Program-made: the position numbers and the translations under genes | From: an uncultured Methanobrevibacter sp. | GTDB taxonomy: Archaea > Methanobacteriota > Methanobacteria > Methanobacteriales > Methanobacteriaceae | DNA: 64,000 bases | Assembly (NCBI RefSeq): GCF_937881195.1 | Contig: NZ_CALGFC010000017.1 | Coordinates: 1 to 64,000, forward strand | Direction of reading: 5' to 3' | The notes under the pieces: generated by a model | What the model was told of the DNA's origin: nothing | The model's database searches: none | Seen by the model: only the letters and a program-made list of their open reading frames with translations | Shown here: positions 9,360-17,117 of the stretch, in pieces | Position numbering within the stretch: position 1 is the stretch's first letter | How the letters are laid out: the number at the start of each line of letters is the position of its first letter

Positions 9360-9377
9360 ATGATTTCTGAAATTTAA
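9360..9377 (+). CDS. Five-codon micro-ORF after the inverted repeat
   Basis: The frame encodes Met-Ile-Ser-Glu-Ile and stops. GAGG lies four bases before the ATG. It is too short to judge as a gene. It is recorded because it is one of several micro-ORFs with ribosome-binding sites in this spacer. Confidence 0.2.
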   Translation: MISEI

Positions 9378-9513
9378 AATTAAATATCAAAATTACTTAA
9401 AAAAATAAAAAAATATACTTCTAAAATATTATTACGATTCCAAATTTTGAAAATACGAAATTAGATAAATAAAAGAAATAATAATTTTCTACTAGTTTTA
9501 TGGGGGAGATATC

Positions 9514-9588
9514 ATGATAAATATCATGAAAATCGTGGCAGGAATTGGTTTTTATTCTATAATAGAATTCAAACCTGAGAATATTTAA
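9514..9588 (+). CDS. Candidate 24-residue small protein
   Basis: The 24-codon frame begins Met-Ile-Asn-Ile-Met-Lys-Ile-Val-Ala-Gly, a hydrophobic start with a basic residue, and ends with Lys-Pro-Glu-Asn-Ile. GGGGGAG at 9502-9508 is one of the strongest ribosome-binding sites in the window and is well spaced from the ATG. Codons include ATC, GTG, GCA and CCT, richer in G/C than the surroundings. It may be a real small protein, a leader peptide, or the surviving start of a decayed secreted protein. No homologue is recognised. Confidence 0.35.
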   Translation: MINIMKIVAGIGFYSIIEFKPENI

Positions 9589-9849
9589 TAAAAATTCTCA
9601 AAAAAAAAAACAATTAATATAATGCTTTATTTAGATAACCTTTTTATTTAAATAACCTATTTTAATATTTTAATTATTCTTATAACATCCATATTTTAAA
9701 ATAAGAAGTAAATAAAGATTTTTAATTCAATTAAAGATCAATGAAACAATTTGAATTAAAAAAGTAAAGTATTTTAAATTACTATACATTGAAAAATTGA
9801 AATTTAGTTTTTTCATTAATTATATTTTTCATTAGTTATAGGAGAATAT

Positions 9850-9909
9850 ATGGATATATTTTTAGAATACATTATGAAAAATGGATTTATAAACATGGAA
9901 ATTGAATAA
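9850..9909 (+). CDS. Candidate 19-residue small protein
   Basis: A 19-codon frame, rich in Ile, Phe, Met and Glu, with GGAG at 9841-9844 five bases upstream of its ATG. It lies 111 bases before the secreted zinc-ribbon gene on the same strand and could be a leader peptide for it. Nothing else supports expression. Confidence 0.25.
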   Translation: MDIFLEYIMKNGFINMEIE

Positions 9910-10020
9910 TCAATTTTTGAAATAATAAAAACTATTTTTAAAAGCATAATCCCAAAATTTTAAAAATATAATTCAAAATTGAAATTTAAGATAAAAATTT
10001 ACTAGTAGGAGAATGAAAAT

Positions 10021-10494
10021 TTGAAAATTATTAATAAAAACTTCTTTATGGGAATTTCTTTAATACTTATAATATCATTATTTTTTATGTCATCTGCAAC
10101 AGCGAGTACAATTACAGTAACTGCAAAACCAAGTGCAAATAATAATTTAGCATATAAAGATTACACGATAACTTGGGAAAATCACTGTCCCCTGTGCGGA
10201 CATGAAGGAACTTTAGTATTCAATCCAAAAGGAACTTATGAGGGAGAATTAACATGCTCTCATTGTGGAGCGGATTATTGCGCAGTTACTGGTAAAGATA
10301 AAAATTGGAAAGGGCCTAGAGCCTGTTTAAAACATCATGTAGAAAAAAATAACACTACTAATTATGAAAACTATAATTTAATGAATAATACAAGTGAAAA
10401 TTACCAGCAAATACTTTTTAGAAGTATCTTATTGAATATTATAAACTTTACATCATATCCTCAGATTACAGTATTAGGAAATATGATTAATTAA
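10021..10494 (+). CDS. Secreted Cys-rich zinc-ribbon-like protein
   Basis: A 157-residue protein starting with TTG; GGAG at 10009-10012 is 8 bases upstream, and an ATG at 10013 is out of frame and stops at once. A signal peptide covers residues 1-29 (basic start, hydrophobic core, Ala-Thr-Ala cut site). The exported part has Cys-Pro-Leu-Cys at 56-59 and Cys-Ser-His-Cys at 79-82, plus Cys87 and Cys102, which looks like a rubredoxin/zinc-ribbon knuckle pair. The C-terminal 50 residues are Asn-rich and then hydrophobic. I do not recognise a named family. An exported metal site or disulfide-bonded cell-wall module is the natural guess. Confidence 0.75.
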   Translation: MKIINKNFFMGISLILIISLFFMSSATASTITVTAKPSANNNLAYKDYTITWENHCPLCGHEGTLVFNPKGTYEGELTCSHCGADYCAVTGKDKNWKGPRACLKHHVEKNNTTNYENYNLMNNTSENYQQILFRSILLNIINFTSYPQITVLGNMIN

Positions 10495-10712
10495 AAATTA
10501 AACTCTTAAAAATGATATTTTAATATATAATTTAAAATATACTATAATCAAAAATAATAAAAATAGTAATAAAAATAATAATATTAATAATAATAGAAAA
10601 TAATAGCAATATACTAATAATGAGAAAAATCATGTAAATATTTAAAATTATTATTAAAATTTAGAATAATATACATTAATTATCAAAATTAATTCGTGAA
10701 AATACAAAAATA

Positions 10713-10720
10713 TTTATATT
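10713..10720 (+). promoter_or_regulatory. Candidate TATA box for the small Cys-rich gene
   Basis: TTTATATT, preceded by an A-rich BRE-like stretch. A start about 25 bases downstream would give a leader of roughly 80 bases containing the hairpin at 10752-10773. In A/T-rich DNA this is only suggestive. Confidence 0.35.
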
Positions 10721-10751
10721 AATAACTACTTAAAAAAAAGATGTAAGTGTT

Positions 10752-10773
10752 GATTTTATCATCAAATAAAATC
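10752..10773 (+). promoter_or_regulatory. Leader hairpin upstream of the small Cys-rich gene
   Basis: GATTTTAT (10752-10759) and ATAAAATC (10766-10773) are perfect complements around the loop CATCAA. It lies about 48 bases before the ATG at 10821, within the likely untranslated leader. It may be an operator or an RNA control element. A related duplicate, TAACACAA, occurs twice between the hairpin and the ribosome-binding site. Confidence 0.4.
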
Positions 10774-10820
10774 TTAAAAATTATGAAATTAACACAAAAT
10801 CTAACACAAGAGGTGAAAAA

Positions 10821-10913
10821 ATGCTAATTGAACTCGATTTACAACATTTCTGTTGTGGTCCTAAAGGCTGTGAAATCGAAATCACCTATGGTGAAATGAT
10901 GGATGCAGAATAA
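10821..10913 (+). CDS. 30-residue Cys-rich small protein, unrecognised
   Basis: A 30-codon frame with the ribosome-binding site AGGTGA directly upstream. The product has a Cys-Cys-Gly-Pro-Lys-Gly-Cys core at residues 11-17, an acidic remainder, and pI well below neutral. Codons such as CTC, GGC, ATC and ACC stand out as richer in G/C than the surrounding spacer, which suggests selection for translation. It appears to have its own unit: a possible TATA box, a leader hairpin and a hairpin/T-run terminator at 11025-11056. The Cys triplet could bind a metal or Fe-S/thiol partner. I do not recognise a family; too short for most gene finders. Confidence 0.6.
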   Translation: MLIELDLQHFCCGPKGCEIEITYGEMMDAE

Positions 10914-11527
10914 GTTTTTAAATTATATTAAATTTAGTATATAGCAAATTATGATATTAAATATATTATATAATATATTATACTATAAAAAATTTAATTA
11001 AACTTATAATCTATCTATTTTATTAAGTAGATTAAAATCTACTTTTATTTTTTTTATTGATTTTAAAGATATATTATTTATTAATAATAATAATAATAAA
11101 AATAATAAATAAAAACATATAAAAAACTAAATTTCCTAAATAAATATTAGCTATTTTTACAATTAATCTAATTAGATAATTACTCTAAATTAAAATACTC
11201 ATTCTAAATTAAGATATTTATCCTAGATTTTAAAATTAATAATTTTTGATGATTTTTATTAAAAATTACTAATTTTAATTTAATTTAAATCAAATCAAAT
11301 ATTTCTTTTTATTAAAATATTATTTTTAGTTTCTTATTTATAATATTAGCTTAATATAATTTAATAAACAGATTAATTGATTAATTATTATGATTATAAA
11401 GAAATGAAAAATTAATATAAAATATAATATATAAATTAATATAATTAATATTTTTAAAAATATAAATATAAATTAAAATAGGATAATTAATATTTATTAA
11501 AAGGAAATTAAATATTAGAGGCATTAA
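10914..11527. other. Intergenic region after the small Cys-rich gene
   Basis: It contains the terminator at 11025-11056 and then about 450 A/T-rich bases with a short AAT repeat near 11084-11110. No other gene is visible. The ribosome-binding site GAGG just before 11528 belongs to the oxidoreductase. Confidence 0.5.
11025..11056 (+). terminator. Hairpin and T-run terminator
   Basis: AAGTAGA (11025-11031) pairs with TCTACTT (11038-11044) around TTAAAA, followed by TTATTTTTTTTATT. It lies about 110 bases after the small Cys-rich gene and would end its transcript. Confidence 0.6.
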
Positions 11528-12742
11528 ATGGTAATTATTATTGGATCTGGAGCAGGAGGAGGTATTTTAGCTTTAGAGTTATCAAAGAATAATATTCCTG
11601 TAACCATAATTGAAAAAGGGCCTTTTATAGATTCAAAAGATGCCCATAATTATTATAAAATACATAGTGATGATACAGATATTCTAAAAACAGAGTGCTT
11701 GGGCGGTACAACAACAGTTTCTGCAGGTAATGGTATCCGTGTTCTTGAAAAAGAATTAGAATCAATCGGAATATTAATCCATGAAGAATTAGATCAAGTT
11801 GACAAATTATTATCCATTCATGAGATGGATGACAAGCATTTTGGAGAGGGTAACAAAAAATTTATCGAATCTTCAAAAAAACTTAATATGAAACCTTTTA
11901 AAATGCCAAAATTCATTAGAGATAAAGATTGCATACCTTGTGGCAAATGTACATTTGGATGTCCAAAAAATGCTAAATGGACATCAATTGACTTTATAAA
12001 AAAAGCAATGAAAAAAGGTGCTAATCTATTAGATAATACAGAAGTTTTAGAAATAATTGTTAAAGATAATATTGTAAAAGGAGTTCTTGTTAAAAATAAA
12101 AATAATCAAGAAGAAACTATTTTATCCGATATAGTTATATCTTCTGCAGGAGCCATAAACACAGCCATATTACTTCAAAAAATAGGATTACCAGGAGGTA
12201 AAAAGTTGTTCATGGATTCATTTGTTACAATAGGAGGAATAGTAAAAAATATTGGATTTAATAAAGAAGTACAGATGAATAGCCTTATAAAAGGAGAGAA
12301 TTATATTCTTTCACCCCATTATGCACAATTTATTGCAAATGAACTTAAAAATAAAGGTGCTAAAGAATCAGATATTTTAAGTATTATGGTTAAAATTCCT
12401 GATGACAACTATGGTCAAATTAAAAAAGGGAAAGTAATTAAAGAAAATTCAATTAAAGATATCAAATTCATAGCAGAAGGCTCAGCTGTTGCAGGAGCTA
12501 TTTTAATTGAATCAGGAGTTGTTCCCGAATCAATTGTTTCAACTAATCTTAGAGGAGCCCATCCTGGTGGAACAGCAGCTATTGGGGATTTAGTTGATTT
12601 AAACCTTGAAACGAGTGTTAAAGGATTATATGTTAGTGATGCTAGTGTTTTACCAAAATCACCAGGAGCTCCACCAATTTTAACAATATTGGCATTGTCC
12701 AAAAGACTTTCTAAACATCTAATATCAATAATAAAAGATTAA
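11528..12742 (+). CDS. FAD-dependent GMC-type oxidoreductase with ferredoxin-like Cys cluster
   Basis: A 404-residue flavoprotein. The N-terminal Rossmann motif Gly-Ser-Gly-Ala-Gly-Gly-Gly is at residues 6-12, followed by Glu at the end of the second strand. Residues 135-145 hold Cys-x2-Cys-x2-Cys-x3-Cys-Pro, an arrangement that can carry a 4Fe-4S cluster. The C-terminus has the GMC oxidoreductase pattern His-Pro-Gly-Gly-Thr near 350, then Val-Ser-Asp-Ala-Ser and Pro-Ala/Pro-Pro-Ile-Leu-Thr. Family members oxidise alcohols or act as flavin-dependent dehydrogenases; archaeal ones are mostly uncharacterised. GAGG lies 6 bases before the ATG. It appears to be transcribed alone. Confidence 0.85.
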   Translation: MVIIIGSGAGGGILALELSKNNIPVTIIEKGPFIDSKDAHNYYKIHSDDTDILKTECLGGTTTVSAGNGIRVLEKELESIGILIHEELDQVDKLLSIHEMDDKHFGEGNKKFIESSKKLNMKPFKMPKFIRDKDCIPCGKCTFGCPKNAKWTSIDFIKKAMKKGANLLDNTEVLEIIVKDNIVKGVLVKNKNNQEETILSDIVISSAGAINTAILLQKIGLPGGKKLFMDSFVTIGGIVKNIGFNKEVQMNSLIKGENYILSPHYAQFIANELKNKGAKESDILSIMVKIPDDNYGQIKKGKVIKENSIKDIKFIAEGSAVAGAILIESGVVPESIVSTNLRGAHPGGTAAIGDLVDLNLETSVKGLYVSDASVLPKSPGAPPILTILALSKRLSKHLISIIKD

Positions 12743-13085
12743 ATAAATAAAAAAAGATTAAAAAATGAATTAAAGATTAGTAAAACGACTTAATTTAAAA
12801 AAAATAATAATCTAAATTAATTATAAAATAAAATAATCAATGACTAAAATAATTAAATAAATAGATAAAATAATTATAAATAAATATAAATAATTAATAA
12901 ATAAAAAATCAACTAAATAAATACATTTAAATAATAATTAGAAAATAAATTAAATGATAAATTAAATAATAATTAGAAAATAAATTAAATAATAAATTAA
13001 ATAATAAATTAAATAATAATTATTAATTATATATTAAATAATGATTAATAAATAAAAAAATATTAAATAAATTGGAGGAAAAAAA
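12743..13085. other. Intergenic region with 35-bp repeat
   Basis: Low-complexity AAT/AAATTA sequence. A 35-bp unit is repeated at 12927-12961 and 12962-12996 with one mismatch, followed by shorter fragments. GGAGGA at 13074-13079 is the ribosome-binding site of the next gene. Confidence 0.6.
12927..12996. repeat. 35-bp tandem repeat, two copies
   Basis: Two head-to-tail 35-bp copies differing at one base, each containing TAATTAGAAAATAAATTAAA. They are followed by partial copies to about 13020. Slippage-type repeat. Confidence 0.8.
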
Positions 13086-13910
13086 ATAATTTTTAATAAT
13101 GAAAAAATTAAGGTTAATAATAATTTTAAAAGAATATTTATATTACTAATTTTAATATCCATTTTCGTGGTTGGAATTCAAGCAGCATCTGCCAGTACAG
13201 TTATAGTTAAAGATTGGGGTACTGGAGGAGATGTTACAAAAAATAGTTTGATAAAGAAAAATATTCCAAAATCGAATATTACAACTAAAGTTGTTAAAGC
13301 TGCAAAAAAAGGAACCCCTATTGTTAAATTTGGAAATGGGAAAGGTAAAAAAACACTTATTGTTGCAGGAGTTCATGGAAGTGAACTTTCATCACAGGTT
13401 GCAGCAATGAAACTCATAAACTATTTAGATAAGAAAAAAAATATAAAGGGGACTATATATGTTATACCCTTTGTAGCTCCAAAAGCAACCTCAAAAAACC
13501 AAAGATTTTATAATAGCAAAAACTTGAATTCTATAGCTAATAAAAAAGGAAGTATAACAAACAAAATAATGCTTACTGCACAAAGAATTAATATTGATGC
13601 TGTAGGAGATTTCCATTGTACAATGCCTGGTGGAAATCCTGGTAAGAATATAATAATGGGTTCAAAAGTTCCAACAATAGCAAGTGCAAAAATGGCCATT
13701 GGAATTTCAAAAATAACAAAACATGCTTATAAAAATTATTATATGGCTGGTAAAGACTATCCTGGTGCTCTTGAAGATGTTCTAAATTTAAAAGGTATCC
13801 CATCAGTGACTTGTGAAGTTAAGAGCCCACATGGAACAATAGCAAAAGGAAGTATAACTTCCTCTCTAAAACAGATGCTTGGATTTTTAAAATATAATAA
13901 AATTATTTAA
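13086..13910 (+). CDS. Secreted succinylglutamate desuccinylase/aspartoacylase-like zinc hydrolase
   Basis: An M14-type zinc hydrolase. Counted from the proposed start, the zinc motif His-Gly-Ser-Glu is at residues 97-100, the second His at 177 in Asp-Phe-His-Cys-Thr, and the catalytic Glu near 244. The frame is open upstream of the first standard codon (GTG 13167) and there encodes an ideal signal peptide: basic stretch, 15-residue hydrophobic core, Ala-Ala-Ser-Ala cut site. GGAGGA (13074-13079) is well placed only for ATA 13086 or ATT 13089, so I propose a non-standard start. An ATG at 13099 is in another frame and stops after 16 codons. Export suggests action on cell-wall or external N-acyl peptides (inference). 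Confidence 0.75.
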   Translation: MIFNNEKIKVNNNFKRIFILLILISIFVVGIQAASASTVIVKDWGTGGDVTKNSLIKKNIPKSNITTKVVKAAKKGTPIVKFGNGKGKKTLIVAGVHGSELSSQVAAMKLINYLDKKKNIKGTIYVIPFVAPKATSKNQRFYNSKNLNSIANKKGSITNKIMLTAQRINIDAVGDFHCTMPGGNPGKNIIMGSKVPTIASAKMAIGISKITKHAYKNYYMAGKDYPGALEDVLNLKGIPSVTCEVKSPHGTIAKGSITSSLKQMLGFLKYNKII

Positions 13911-14035
13911 TACAATTAGTATTGTTACTATAATGCAATTAGTATTATTATAATAAAATTATTATGTTACTATAATAAAATTAGTTAGTTATTATTGTTA
14001 TAATAAAATCAACATTATTTAAAGATGATATGAAG

Positions 14036-14497
14036 TTAAAATTGTTTATCTATCTCTTTTGCATCAATTAATCTTTCACAATAATGACATCTTAAAAGTA
14101 TTGGAGATTTTTTTATCAAATGAAATCTAGATTCAATTGGTTCATTTGCATTGGTAATACAGTTTGGATTGACACATTTAATGATTGATTTTAATTCCTT
14201 CATAAATCTAACTTTATCTTTAGCAACAACATTATAATCCCTTATTATATTGATTGTAGCTTGGGGAGCGAGAAGCGCAATTTGATCAAGTTCGCTGGAA
14301 TCTAATTCCCTTTTTTCTATTTTTACTATATCTTTTTTTCCAGCTTTTCCAGAAGAAACATTCATAGCTATTGTAACATTAGTATCTTCATTAGGAAGTC
14401 CTAAAATTTTTAAAACATGAAGAGATTTATTAGCTGTAATATGATCAATAACAGTCCCATTTTTAATTGGTTCTACTTTCATTTCAGGTTTTTTCAT
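14036..14497 (-). CDS. pyrI: Aspartate carbamoyltransferase regulatory subunit
   Basis: A 153-residue PyrI, the regulatory chain of aspartate carbamoyltransferase in pyrimidine synthesis. It binds the nucleotide effectors and the catalytic PyrB trimers. The N-terminal allosteric domain covers about 1-100; the zinc domain carries Cys108, Cys113, Cys137 and Cys140 in the family spacing Cys-x4-Cys and Cys-x2-Cys. Length matches the family. pyrB is not in the window, so the two are unlinked here. No clear ribosome-binding site precedes the ATG. Downstream genes are convergent with the secreted hydrolase. Confidence 0.95.
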   Translation of the reverse strand: MKKPEMKVEPIKNGTVIDHITANKSLHVLKILGLPNEDTNVTIAMNVSSGKAGKKDIVKIEKRELDSSELDQIALLAPQATINIIRDYNVVAKDKVRFMKELKSIIKCVNPNCITNANEPIESRFHLIKKSPILLRCHYCERLIDAKEIDKQF

Positions 14498-14611
14498 AAG
14501 ATTATATTTTATATTAAATTTTATTTAAAATTTTTTATTTTAAACTTAATATTAATAAAATCAATAATATAAAAAAAATAAATGTTAAAAATTTAATACA
14601 ATAAACTAAAT

Positions 14612-14683
14612 ACAGTAAATATATTAAATATAGTAAATATATTAAATATAATAAATATACTAAATATAATAAATATACTAAAT
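14612..14683. repeat. 18-bp tandem repeat, four copies
   Basis: Four 18-bp units begin at 14612, 14630, 14648 and 14666 (form ATARTAAATATAYTAAAT). The last two are identical and the first two nearly so. They sit between ade and pyrI. Confidence 0.85.
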
Positions 14684-14702
14684 CTAATTTTAGAAATTAA
14701 GA

Positions 14703-16658
14703 TTATTCAATAATTAAATCAACAAAAGAAAAGTTATCCACATCAAATAATCCTTTATCACTTAATTTTAACTTTGGAATAACTAAAAGAGCCATGAATG
14801 ATAAAGTCATGAATGGAGCATCAAAATTACAACCTAAATCTTTTATTATTTTATTAATTTCAATAATTTCATCTGAAACTGTGAAAACATCTTGATCGCT
14901 CATTAAACCGGCTATTGGAAGTTTTAGAATTTTTTCAATATTTTTAGAAACCACAGCTAATCCTCCGTGATTTTCATGAATTAAATTTACAGCCTTAGCC
15001 ATGTCTTTAGAATTTGTTCCTAAAACAATGATATTATGAGAATCATGAGCAACACTAGAAGCAATAGCCCCATTTTTTAGATTAAAACCTTTAATAAATG
15101 CATTAGCTATATTATTATTTCCATATCTTTCAACCACAGCTAATTTTATAATATCTTCATCGATATTTTCTTGAATAATTCCTTCATTCACATTAAGAAA
15201 AGCACGATATTCATTTGTAATTAATTCTCCTTCAGTAACCTCAATAACCCTTACCTCAATAGTATTCTTAGTATTCTCATTATTTTTAGTATTTTTAATG
15301 TTTTTAGTGCTTTTAATGTTTTTACTGTTTTTAGTATTTTTACTGTTTTCACTGTTTTTAATGTTTTTAGTGCTTTTAATGTTTTTATTATTTGATGAAT
15401 CATTTGTATCAACATATATATTAAAACAATCTTCTGTTTTTTGATTAAGAATAAAAGTATTTTTTAAAGTGGATTTTTTAGGTTTTATGAATGATTCACC
15501 TCTTGATGCTACTAATTTACCACCGATAATAGTTTTTTTAATGTTTAAATCTTTTAAATTATCAATTAAAGTAAAATTAGCCTTTTTACCAATATTAATA
15601 GAGCCAGAATCAAGATTATAATGTTCAGCAGGATTTATAGTTACCATTTTAATAGCCTCAATAGGATCAATCCCAAAACTAATAGCTTTTTTAATTAATA
15701 TATCTAAATGTCCTTCTTTTAAGTCACTTGGTTCTTTATCATCACTAACCAAAAAATCGAAAATAGGATTTTTTAAAGCTTCCTCAAAATCATTAACAGA
15801 AACTGAACCAAAAAAATCTTGATTTGAGAAAAGTGAAATTCTATCCTTCATATTGAAAAGAGCATTCATATTTTTAGCAGAAGACCCCTCTCTAACCATA
15901 ATTTTCATACCCAGATTCTTTTTTTCAATAGCTTCATTAAAGCTTACAGATTCATGATCAGTAGAGATATCAACAAATTCATTTTCAATATTACTCCCAT
16001 AATCCTCTATATTTTTAATTTTGGTTTCATCTATTGCTTTTTTAAAAACATTTACATATTTTTCTAAATCTTCACCAAATACTAGAGGAGCATGTCCATC
16101 AATAGGTTTATTATATTTTTTAGCCACATTTAACTTATCGATTATATCTTTATCCCTATTTATAACTCCTACAAAGTTCATTACTTCTCCTAAAGCCACA
16201 ACTTCATCTTTAGACATTAATTTATCAATAGCAAAACTATCTAAAAAAGCACCATTTGTTTCAAAATTAGTAGCAGGAACACAAGAAGGAGCAGAAAAAT
16301 AAAAATCAAAAGGAACATCATTTCCATTATTTATCATAAATTCAATACCTTTTAACCCACAAACATTAGCTATTTCATGAGGATCAGCTATTACCGAAGT
16401 AGTTCCATAAGGAACAACGGCACTAGCAAAGTTAGAAGGAGTGAGAAGAGAACTTTCAATATGTATATGAGCATCTATAAAACCAGGAACTAAAATCCCT
16501 TCAAAATCAAGATCTTTATCAAAATCAGAAGAATTAGAAGATAAAACATCAATATTATCAATATACCCATTTTTAATAGTTATTTTCCCAATATATATTT
16601 CATTAGTAAAAACATCTAAGATATTTGCTTTTATTGAATTAAATTCTTTATAATACAT
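14703..16658 (-). CDS. ade: Adenine deaminase
   Basis: A 651-residue Ade-type adenine deaminase (adenine to hypoxanthine and ammonia), for purine salvage. The amidohydrolase metal motif Asp-Ala-His-Ile-His lies near residue 63 after Val-Pro-Gly-Phe-Ile, with Ala-Asp-Pro-His-Glu and Asp-Gly-His-Ala further on. The C-terminal adenine-deaminase domain has Ala-His-Asp-Ser-His-Asn. Near residues 420-465 there is a Lys/Asn/Thr/Ser-rich insert made of repeating Lys-Asn and Lys-Ser-Thr units, absent from the conserved core and encoded by a DNA tandem repeat (about 15280-15385). I use the ATG at 16658; a TTG at 16667 is also in frame. Same direction as pyrI and the tautomerase. Confidence 0.93.
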   Translation of the reverse strand: MYYKEFNSIKANILDVFTNEIYIGKITIKNGYIDNIDVLSSNSSDFDKDLDFEGILVPGFIDAHIHIESSLLTPSNFASAVVPYGTTSVIADPHEIANVCGLKGIEFMINNGNDVPFDFYFSAPSCVPATNFETNGAFLDSFAIDKLMSKDEVVALGEVMNFVGVINRDKDIIDKLNVAKKYNKPIDGHAPLVFGEDLEKYVNVFKKAIDETKIKNIEDYGSNIENEFVDISTDHESVSFNEAIEKKNLGMKIMVREGSSAKNMNALFNMKDRISLFSNQDFFGSVSVNDFEEALKNPIFDFLVSDDKEPSDLKEGHLDILIKKAISFGIDPIEAIKMVTINPAEHYNLDSGSINIGKKANFTLIDNLKDLNIKKTIIGGKLVASRGESFIKPKKSTLKNTFILNQKTEDCFNIYVDTNDSSNNKNIKSTKNIKNSENSKNTKNSKNIKSTKNIKNTKNNENTKNTIEVRVIEVTEGELITNEYRAFLNVNEGIIQENIDEDIIKLAVVERYGNNNIANAFIKGFNLKNGAIASSVAHDSHNIIVLGTNSKDMAKAVNLIHENHGGLAVVSKNIEKILKLPIAGLMSDQDVFTVSDEIIEINKIIKDLGCNFDAPFMTLSFMALLVIPKLKLSDKGLFDVDNFSFVDLIIE

Positions 16659-16733
16659 AATAATCAATTAAATTAATAAATTAAATTAATAAAAATATTT
16701 TTGTTAAATATATTTTTGTTAAAAATATTTTTG

Positions 16734-17117
16734 TTAAACATTTACTTTAAAATCGAGATTTATATCTTTCGCTGACTTTCCGCCTCTAACACCCCAATTT
16801 TCAAGTGGTTGTTCATTTATAAATATAAAAATAGATTCTTTTTCAATATTAAGGGCATTATTCAGTCTTTCAACAATTTTAGAAAATAAAATTTTTTTTG
16901 TGTTATTAGTTCTTCCTGAAAACATTGATATTTCAATTAAATATTTATAAGGTTCTTTCATTTCAAAAAAATCCCTTTCATATTCCATTAAAAAAATATT
17001 TTTATCATCATCTGGAAGATTTAGTACATCTATTATACTAGATAAAACCTCTTTTTTTAATTTTTCTAAAAAATCTTTATCTTTTCCCTTAGCTAGTGAT
17101 ATTTTTGTAAGTGGCAT
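16734..17117 (-). CDS. Tautomerase family protein
   Basis: A 127-residue protein of the 4-oxalocrotonate tautomerase/MSAD superfamily. The catalytic Pro follows the initiator Met (Pro-Leu-Thr-Lys-Ile) and would become residue 1 after Met removal. The length and the Asn-Trp-Gly-Val-Arg-Gly-Gly segment near residue 110 fit the larger Tautomerase_2-type members. The physiological substrate is unknown. GGAG stands 7 bases before the ATG. It lies upstream of ade on the same strand with a 75-base gap and may be co-transcribed. Confidence 0.8.
   Translation of the reverse strand: MPLTKISLAKGKDKDFLEKLKKEVLSSIIDVLNLPDDDKNIFLMEYERDFFEMKEPYKYLIEISMFSGRTNNTKKILFSKIVERLNNALNIEKESIFIFINEQPLENWGVRGGKSAKDINLDFKVNV

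Larger units (their letters stand above)
8542..10020. other. Long gene-poor region with repeats and micro-ORFs
   Basis: About 1.5 kb separates tldD from the secreted zinc-ribbon gene. It contains a 31-bp tandem repeat (8801-8893), a long inverted repeat (9207-9337), and three short reading frames each preceded by a Shine-Dalgarno-like sequence: five codons at 9360, 24 codons at 9514 and 19 codons at 9850. No longer gene is seen on either strand. This could be a decayed gene region or a region of small RNAs and small proteins. Confidence 0.6.
10495..10820. other. Upstream region of the 30-residue Cys protein
   Basis: It is A/T-rich with no other gene. It contains a plausible TATA element (10713-10720) and a leader hairpin (10752-10773) for the small gene at 10821. 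Confidence 0.5.

Noticed and set aside
12415..12702. Minus-strand open frame over the GMC oxidoreductase
   Set aside because: It overlaps the conserved C-terminal motifs of the plus-strand enzyme and lacks a ribosome-binding site.
13099..13149. ATG-started 16-codon frame inside the secreted hydrolase's leader
   Set aside because: It is in a different frame from the hydrolase, is 19 bases from the ribosome-binding site, and ends at once. The signal peptide is in the other frame.
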